From Cladochytrium replicatum (taxonomy: Eukaryota; Chytridiomycota; Chytridiomycetes; Cladochytriales; Cladochytriaceae): a stretch of 64,000 nucleotides of DNA. Below, piece after piece: positions 58,661 through 64,000 of this stretch (its first letter is position 1; each line of letters begins with the position of its first letter). The stretch is taken from contig JAHLKD010000056.1 of NCBI GenBank assembly GCA_025526935.1, forward strand, positions 186,001-250,000, written 5' to 3'. The notes below the pieces were generated by a model, which was not told where the DNA came from, ran no database searches, and was given only the letters and a program-made list of their open reading frames with translations. A program made the position numbers and the translations under genes.

Positions 58661-59449
58661 TTAAGACGTGTGCTTAGAATCGGTAGTTGGCACCGGAATG
58701 CGTGGTTCCTGGTATGGAGGGAGTTCCGGGGCGACCGTGTAAGGAGGAGGAACAGTTTCGTTTGAAGATTGTTGGATGTTTTGCGGCTGGTATATTTCTG
58801 GGGGGGTCACAGAACTAAGCGATGACGACGAAGATGAAGCCGCTCCACTTGGTTGAGACGGCAGAACATACTGATTCAGTTCGCGATGGTACTGCGGCGG
58901 AACAAACTGGTGCAGAACGCCTGGATGCTGCCACAGCGGAGGCATGGGTGCACGAGCGATCGCAGGAATCCCGACCACAGGCATGGGTGGGATCGATCCG
59001 CCTCCAAGATACCCCCACCGCTCGCGCTTCTTCAACCACCGTTTCCTCAACTTCTGGATCCGCTTCTCCCTCTTTCTCTCCAGTTTCGCCATCCGTCTAT
59101 CGTAGCTTCGTCTCGACTTCTCGATTTTGTGCTCAAACTTCTTCGACCAGCTCTTGCGACTGAAGTCCTTTGGAATCCCTGCATCTGCCATTGCAAGTGA
59201 GCTGACCCAGCTTCCGTGGATCATGATCCAGCGAGTGGAGTATCGGACCGCCTTGGCGTTGTAGCGTTCAATGGTGCGTTTTAGGAGGTTTGAGTAGTGC
59301 TGGTCGAGGTATGCGATTGCAGCCGACGAAGAGTTGTAGTCGGTGCGGGAATGCTCCTCCTCCTCCTCCGAAGAGGGTGTTGAGGGTGAAGATGAGTCGC
59401 TGTCGAATTCCTCCAGCTCAACTTTAGAATCTGCCTTAGGCTTCCCCAT
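58661..59449 (-). CDS. Hypothetical basic protein, intronless
   Basis: A 262-residue frame without introns. The first 35 residues are acidic and Ser-rich (DSDSSSPSTPSSEEEEEH). A possible folded segment follows (AIAYLDQHYSNLLKRTIERY, RWIMIHGSWVSSLAMADAG). Next is a long, very basic helix (KSWSKKFEHKIEKSRRSYDR, MAKLERKREKRIQKLRKRW). The C-terminal 110 residues are Pro/Ser-rich with PPPY-like motifs (VPPPYTVAPELPPYQEP), which could bind WW domains. No family recognised. It lies between the RhoGEF and a P450, same strand as both. Confidence 0.65.
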   Translation of the reverse strand: MGKPKADSKVELEEFDSDSSSPSTPSSEEEEEHSRTDYNSSSAAIAYLDQHYSNLLKRTIERYNAKAVRYSTRWIMIHGSWVSSLAMADAGIPKDFSRKSWSKKFEHKIEKSRRSYDRRMAKLERKREKRIQKLRKRWLKKRERWGYLGGGSIPPMPVVGIPAIARAPMPPLWQHPGVLHQFVPPQYHRELNQYVLPSQPSGAASSSSSSLSSVTPPEIYQPQNIQQSSNETVPPPYTVAPELPPYQEPRIPVPTTDSKHTS

Positions 59450-59813
59450 GGTGAATGATTGTTTTTTGGTGTATGGTCGAGATTGGTGTTGTTTTTAATG
59501 GCCCAGTGGCTCGATGGCACGGTTTACAGACGTCGTCGATAAGAGGGACGGAACGGATTGTGGAACATTTGGAAATTTATCAACCAATTATTCAAAATTA
59601 TGAACGGAAATGAATGTTACGAACAGCTTGCCTAGTGAGATGAGGTTTATGATCGATGAATCATCCACATAGTTGTTGAAAACAAAGCAGAGTGTTTCAT
59701 ACACGACAAGGCACATAAAAAGGTATGGCACCAGAGTCTAACAGAGAGTGGAAAACAGGGAACGTAAACAAAAAAAAGTACAATAAAATGACATAAAATT
59801 ATGTGCCGGGAAA
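59450..59813. other. Intergenic, no gene seen
   Basis: This is the upstream region of the basic hypothetical gene and the 3' region of the P450 gene. No coding-like frame. Confidence 0.5.
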
Positions 59814-61996
59814 TCACTGCTTGCGTCTGCGAACTTTCATCATAACTTGTCCAGGATTGATCGTCATCGCTGTGGGGAAGCAGTTAGACTCATAAATGAA
59901 AGAAACGCTAAAGTTTTGCTTACTGAGGATGACTTTGGGCTGATCAGCATCGCAAGACTCAAACTCGAACATTTGCAACATGCGCACGATCGTAACACGG
60001 AGCTCGGCCTGGGCAAACTTCATACCGACACAGTTGCGCTGACCAAGGGAGAAGGGGAAGTATGCCTGGCGGTTCATGGCGAGCTTCACACGCTCGATGC
60101 CAGGGGGTAGAGTCTGGTCCTCTTCGACCCATCTTTCCGGAATCAATTCGATGGGCTTCTCAAAGTACTAAAACCCGACGTAACCCGACGTAACATGGAA
60201 AGCTTTAACAAATTTAATTTGAACTAGAACTTTTGATTTACCTCGGGGTTACGGTGGAAGATGGGCGGGTACACCATAACATCAGTTCCCTTGTAGAACA
60301 TGTGTCCTCCAAGAACAATGTCTTGAGTGATTTTGCGGGTGAACGCTGCCGGGGGGTGCAATCGAAGAATTTCGTTGAGGAAACCGTTCAAGTACGGCAT
60401 ACGGATCAAGGTGTCGTAGTCGGGGAAAGGTGGGAAACCATTCTCGGCTGCTTTTGATGCCCAACCTGGGAAAGTGGCATCGATTTCAGCTAACAGAGCA
60501 TCTCGGACTTTTCGATTCTTCGCAATGTGGTAGAATGACCATGAGAGCGTGTTTCCACTAAACCGCACGAAAGCGAATCAGAGCAGTAAAACACAAACAG
60601 ACTAGTTTGGAAACACTTACGTCGTGTCATGGCCAGCAAAGAGAAGAGTCTTGATTTGGTCGTTCAGCACGTCTTCGGTGAACACAAACTCTCCATTCTC
60701 GTAGGCGACGAACGCATCCAGCAGCACGCCGCTCTTCGCAGTATCCAACTTTCCGCTTTTGACTGCCTCCATACGGTCCCTGATCATTGTTCGCACAACC
60801 TTGTTGAGAGTCTCGATGTCGGCCATCATAGCCTTGTTGTTGGGAAGAGGAACTTTGTAGAACCAAGGAGGCAAGAAAACGTTTTGAGACATTTTATGTG
60901 TAACGTCGGCAAAGAGCTGATACAGGACACGGCGCTTCGGCGATGGTGCCAGGTTGGCAATGAGAAGTTTGTCGTCAATACCTTCGAAATCACGACCAAA
61001 GCCCACTTGAGCAATCACATCGACAGTCTACATCAATAGTCACAAAGATAATCAGACTCTTCCCGCTTGAAACTCGCTTTAGAAACTTTCGTACCAATCG
61101 AAGGAACTCTCCGCGAATGTCGAAAGGTTTGTCTGCATAATTGGCGGTGTCGTTCATCCATCGGTTGATCACACGGTCGATGGGAGTCTCCATCGCCTTG
61201 TTTGCCGCACGCAGTCCCTCTAGTCTGAATCCGGGTTCCATCAATCTGCGGTGAACTTTCCAGTTCGGGCCACTAGACGACAAAATACCGTCTACAGAAC
61301 AGAGAGTAGTTGAGAACCGAAACACTTAGACAGTAAAAAAACAATTTACCTCCAATCAATGGGTAAGCAGTTTGGTATTCCTTTCCCTTAACCTGAGAAT
61401 CCTGTGCACGACCCGAAAGAAGATCCGTAACCACGTTCACGTCGGTTGGGTCAACAACAACAGTTCCCAACGCGATGTTCATCACAGGGTTGAAAGCTTC
61501 AACGCGGAAAGCACCAGGGTTCTTTTCGAAACGGCCTTCGGAGATCATTTGAGCGAGAATTCGTGATTTCTCCATAAACGCTTTGTCGATGGTCGACTGG
61601 TCAATGTAACCGTAAGGAAGGAGGTTCGCAAGGTGACCAAAGATCGGATGAGGCTGTTGGAAAACCAGAAAAATCGAGGTTAACACAATGGTTTGAAGGT
61701 AAACAGAAAATTTTGACTAGACAACCTCCATGGTGCGAGGAAAGTGGCCGAATCTATTAGACAAAGATTAGATCTTGCTTGTACTGAAGACCAGAACTTT
61801 CGACTCACTTGCGTTCCAACTCGGCAGCGCGTAGGCGGAAGCCAATGATCGCCACCACCAAGATCACCACACCAACAGTGGTGGGAATGGGGTAGGTCTG
61901 CAGTCCAACAGGGACGGCAACGAGAAGTGTGGCCAGGATACCCGCGAGGACAGCGACCGTTGTTGAGGTAGGAGTTGTGAACGAACCAGGTTCCAT
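59814..61996 (-). CDS. Cytochrome P450 monooxygenase
   Basis: A membrane-bound P450 of roughly 560 residues. The N-terminus (MEPGSFTTPTSTTVAVLAGI) carries two hydrophobic segments, one around VAVLAGILATLLVAVPVGL and one around VGVVILVVAIIGFRL, before RAAELERK. Then HPIFGHLANLLPYG, DGILSSSGPNWKVHRRLMEP (helix C WxxxR), TVDVIAQVGFGRDFEG, and the helix I oxygen-binding motif LLFAGHDTT. The ExxR motif is in LNEILRLHPPAAFTR. The haem-binding loop is PFSLGQRNCVGMKFAQAE, with the Cys ligand, so a normal active site is expected. The end is INPGQVMMKVRRRKQ. About eight introns; the initiating ATG is the first in the open frame. Substrate unknown. Confidence 0.93.
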
Positions 61997-62330
61997 GATT
62001 GGATGAGGAGACGAATACGGCAAACAGGTGTGTTCGGTGTGGGGATTTTATCTTTAAGCGGGGGAATTATGCGCGGGAAATTAAAGCGCCGAGCATGTGA
62101 CTGCTGCGACACATCTCACGTGGCAATTACACTCCGAATCGGCAGAATCAGCAGCCGAGACAGAGAGAAAGACGAGCAAAGGTGTTGCGGGTTGATGATC
62201 TGCAATGATAGAAAATGAGTAATCAGGGTTAATTGTCGCATTAGGCTCTTCATTAATTGTTGCACGCTTTTTGCTAATAAAATTGATTCTGGAACGCATG
62301 CCTCAAACGATCATCTGATCATTTCGACAA
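61997..62330. other. Short intergenic region upstream of the P450
   Basis: It presumably contains the P450 promoter and the 3' end of the OPT remnant. No coding-like frame. Confidence 0.45.
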
Positions 62331-62339
62331 CGACCGGAG

Positions 62340-63470
62340 CCACCAATAGTTCTGGTGTTGACCAGCGCCTGACGAAAAGTTCAGAAAAGCAAAATACAAT
62401 GCCATTCATATAAACGTACCGCCGATGTAAACAATGACGGGAATGTTGATCATGTGCCAGTACTTGGACGGGTAGATCCTCAGATGGCGCCGGCGTTGTA
62501 CAAAGGAAGGTAGCTCAATACTTGCCGGTCACCACCGCCGAGTTCAATGGATTTCTGGAACATCACCCACCAAGCGACACCAAAGTAAAAAAGCGATCCG
62601 AGAGTTCCGAAGATTTGAGATGCCCACATGGAGATCGGAGGGATCTTGAGGTTGTGCGCCCGCTTAACATCCGAAGCAGAGGGATGGCCTGGTAGGAGGT
62701 GTTGACACCGGTGGACTTGTAGCACATGACGGCAACGGCTTCACCGGGTGGGTTCCTGCAACACGTTGAGGTAGATCTGGGTTCCAGTAATACCAAGCAC
62801 GACTCCTGATGGTCAGAAGCAAATTGAAGGAGGTGATAGTGGCGAGAATCACACACCTCGCACTCGCACGGGCATGCGGAACTCTGTGAGCGCTCAAGCA
62901 ATGCACAAAGCGTTCGTCCACAAGATCAACCGGCCACCGTAGAACCCCTCCGGGATATCTGGGCACACGCCGTCAACTTGTTGTGAATGTGCCGATACGG
63001 GCGGTGGGCAGAATCTGGTCCAAGATAAGACCGAAGGGGTCAACTCGTGGCCAGAATGGGTCTTTAATGTAAAATTTAGAGAAGGAGAAATTGAAGAGCA
63101 AAGTACATGCTCACCAAGGGTGATCGAGTTCGTACGGAGAACGGAAAGAGAAGATGGCGTTTGCAGCAGCGATCCCCGCACACCAGATCGTTCCCAAGAT
63201 CCATACACGGACCGTTTGGAACGGTAAAACGGTTACACAAGATGAGAAATCGAGAATTGTTGGGCTCCCTTACGTCAAGTGAGAGGTCTCAGGACCATCG
63301 GTTTCGGGAACAATCGCCCTGGTGAGCTTCAGCGCAAAATTCGCATCCGCATTCTCGGGATCCAGAGCAGCAGCAGCTACCTCCGCCGAGAGGGGCTCCC
63401 CGGACTCGAGATCCGCCTTCTTCTCCGTCTCATAGACTTCAGCAGCAACCTCGGCAGTGCCCCTCAACTA
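62340..63470 (-). pseudogene. Truncated OPT-family oligopeptide transporter
   Basis: Minus-strand pieces match an OPT transporter. An N-terminal exon ends LTRAIVPETDGPETS (63270-63467), the family's polar lead-in VPETDDP. Next is VRVWILGTIWCAGIAAANAI with FSFRSPY near 63190, like the first OPT helix (FRxWFLG--VN-FF-R). Then comes DVKRAHNLKIPPISMWASQI with GTLGSLFYFGVAWWVMFQKS near 62600, the family's DLKxGHYxKVPPR-M block, and finally YPSKYWHMINIPVIVYIGG near 62440. Family members have about 700-900 residues, but here N- and C-terminal landmarks lie 1.1 kb apart and the central helices, including the NPG(P/T)F segment, cannot be found. Stops break the intermediate frames. I read it as internally deleted and decayed. 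Confidence 0.6.
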
Positions 63471-63479
63471 TGTCCGTGT

Positions 63480-64000
63480 GGGAAGATGGCGGGTGTGTCT
63501 AAATAGTAAAATTTTTGTAATGTGCAGCACATCACCGAATGTTCTGCCATCGAATCCTATCGGCACTGTCGCATGTCTGCCACTGCTCTGCAAACGGGCC
63601 ATCGCTGTGTTCCTCTGTGAATCGGTGCAACAATTGCAATAGCACCACTGGTCATCGTCATCTGCTGAACCAATGTTACCGATTCTCAGAGTGTAACTTA
63701 TAAACGGACATGTGTGTTCCATGAGTTTACACTGGGCGGAGTGAGTCAAACAGAGTGAGTTGCATCGAGGATCAGAACTGATGGGACTGCATGCATGCAG
63801 TCGAGCTTTACGGCAAGCCAGCCTTGTACCACCTGTTCCATAAGGTTCGCTTTTCGGCAAAACGACAATTAAACTGGTGATGGTGGTGGTGGGGCACACC
63901 TCCGGATTGTCTCTATATTTGAAAATTGGATCTCTTTCCTTTACTTCCTCCTTGCAATCAAGCTCTCGAAAGCTCTCTGCCCCATCAAGCGTCTAAACTC
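63480..64000. other. Window end, no gene seen
   Basis: Open frames are short and lack motifs. It may include the upstream part of the OPT remnant. Confidence 0.4.

Noticed and set aside
59814-63470. A secondary-metabolite gene cluster formed by the P450 and OPT genes
   Set aside because: No synthase or regulator is nearby, and the OPT gene is broken. Adjacency alone is not enough.
1-64000. CRISPR arrays, rRNA, tRNA genes, phage or transposon genes
   Set aside because: I saw no regularly spaced repeats, no tRNA-like cloverleaf with a TTCRANNC box, no reverse transcriptase or transposase motifs. A tRNAscan-SE and a repeat-library search would settle this.

Overview
This is nuclear DNA from a fungus, most likely a zoosporic (chytrid-like) one. 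Genes are dense and on both strands. Most are split by short GT-AG introns of about 50-70 nt. The typical fungal repertoire is here: a Rom-type RhoGEF with a CNH domain, the RNase MRP subunit Rmp1, MTR4, an OFA-type MFS carrier and a P450. There are also homologues usually absent from Dikarya but kept in flagellated fungi: an ARL2BP/BART protein, a PHAF1 (C16orf70) protein and an AIP-like TPR co-chaperone. The organism assignment is inferred from gene content only.

Layout. 1-2.7 kb is mostly non-coding, with a decayed UPF0014 permease fragment. 2.7-8.2 kb holds two tandem SEC11 signal-peptidase genes and the divergent UTP21 gene. 8.6-10.4 kb is a damaged voltage-gated cation channel. 10.4-15.6 kb has an asparaginase-like gene, RMP1 and PHAF1. 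16.0-18.6 kb carries two decayed tandem copies of a seven-helix membrane protein. 18.8-30.6 kb is solid housekeeping: a 2-oxoglutarate/malate carrier, a DUF4211 protein, ARL2BP, an IQ-motif protein, an AIP-like protein, REX1 exonuclease, AP-1 sigma and ribosomal eL21. 31.7-43.4 kb has an OFA-type MFS carrier, an F-box/LRR protein, MTR4 and a mitochondrial half ABC transporter. 43.6-50.3 kb is poor: an unresolved coiled-coil region, a broken C2H2 zinc-finger gene, an intact intronless QorB-like reductase and a broken APC-family permease. 50.5-62 kb has a disordered protein, the RhoGEF, a basic hypothetical protein and a P450. 62.3-63.5 kb is a truncated OPT oligopeptide transporter.

Themes. 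Several genes serve RNA processing: UTP21 (18S rRNA), RMP1 (RNase MRP), MTR4 (exosome/TRAMP) and REX1 (5S rRNA and tRNA ends). Many start head-to-head with fewer than 200 bp between start codons, so bidirectional promoters seem common. The intact housekeeping genes are interspersed with at least seven decayed genes, most of them transporters or channels. I did not find a defence island, CRISPR array, complete transposon, rRNA or tRNA. Exon coordinates come from reading splice sites by eye; gene limits without a clear ATG or stop are approximate.
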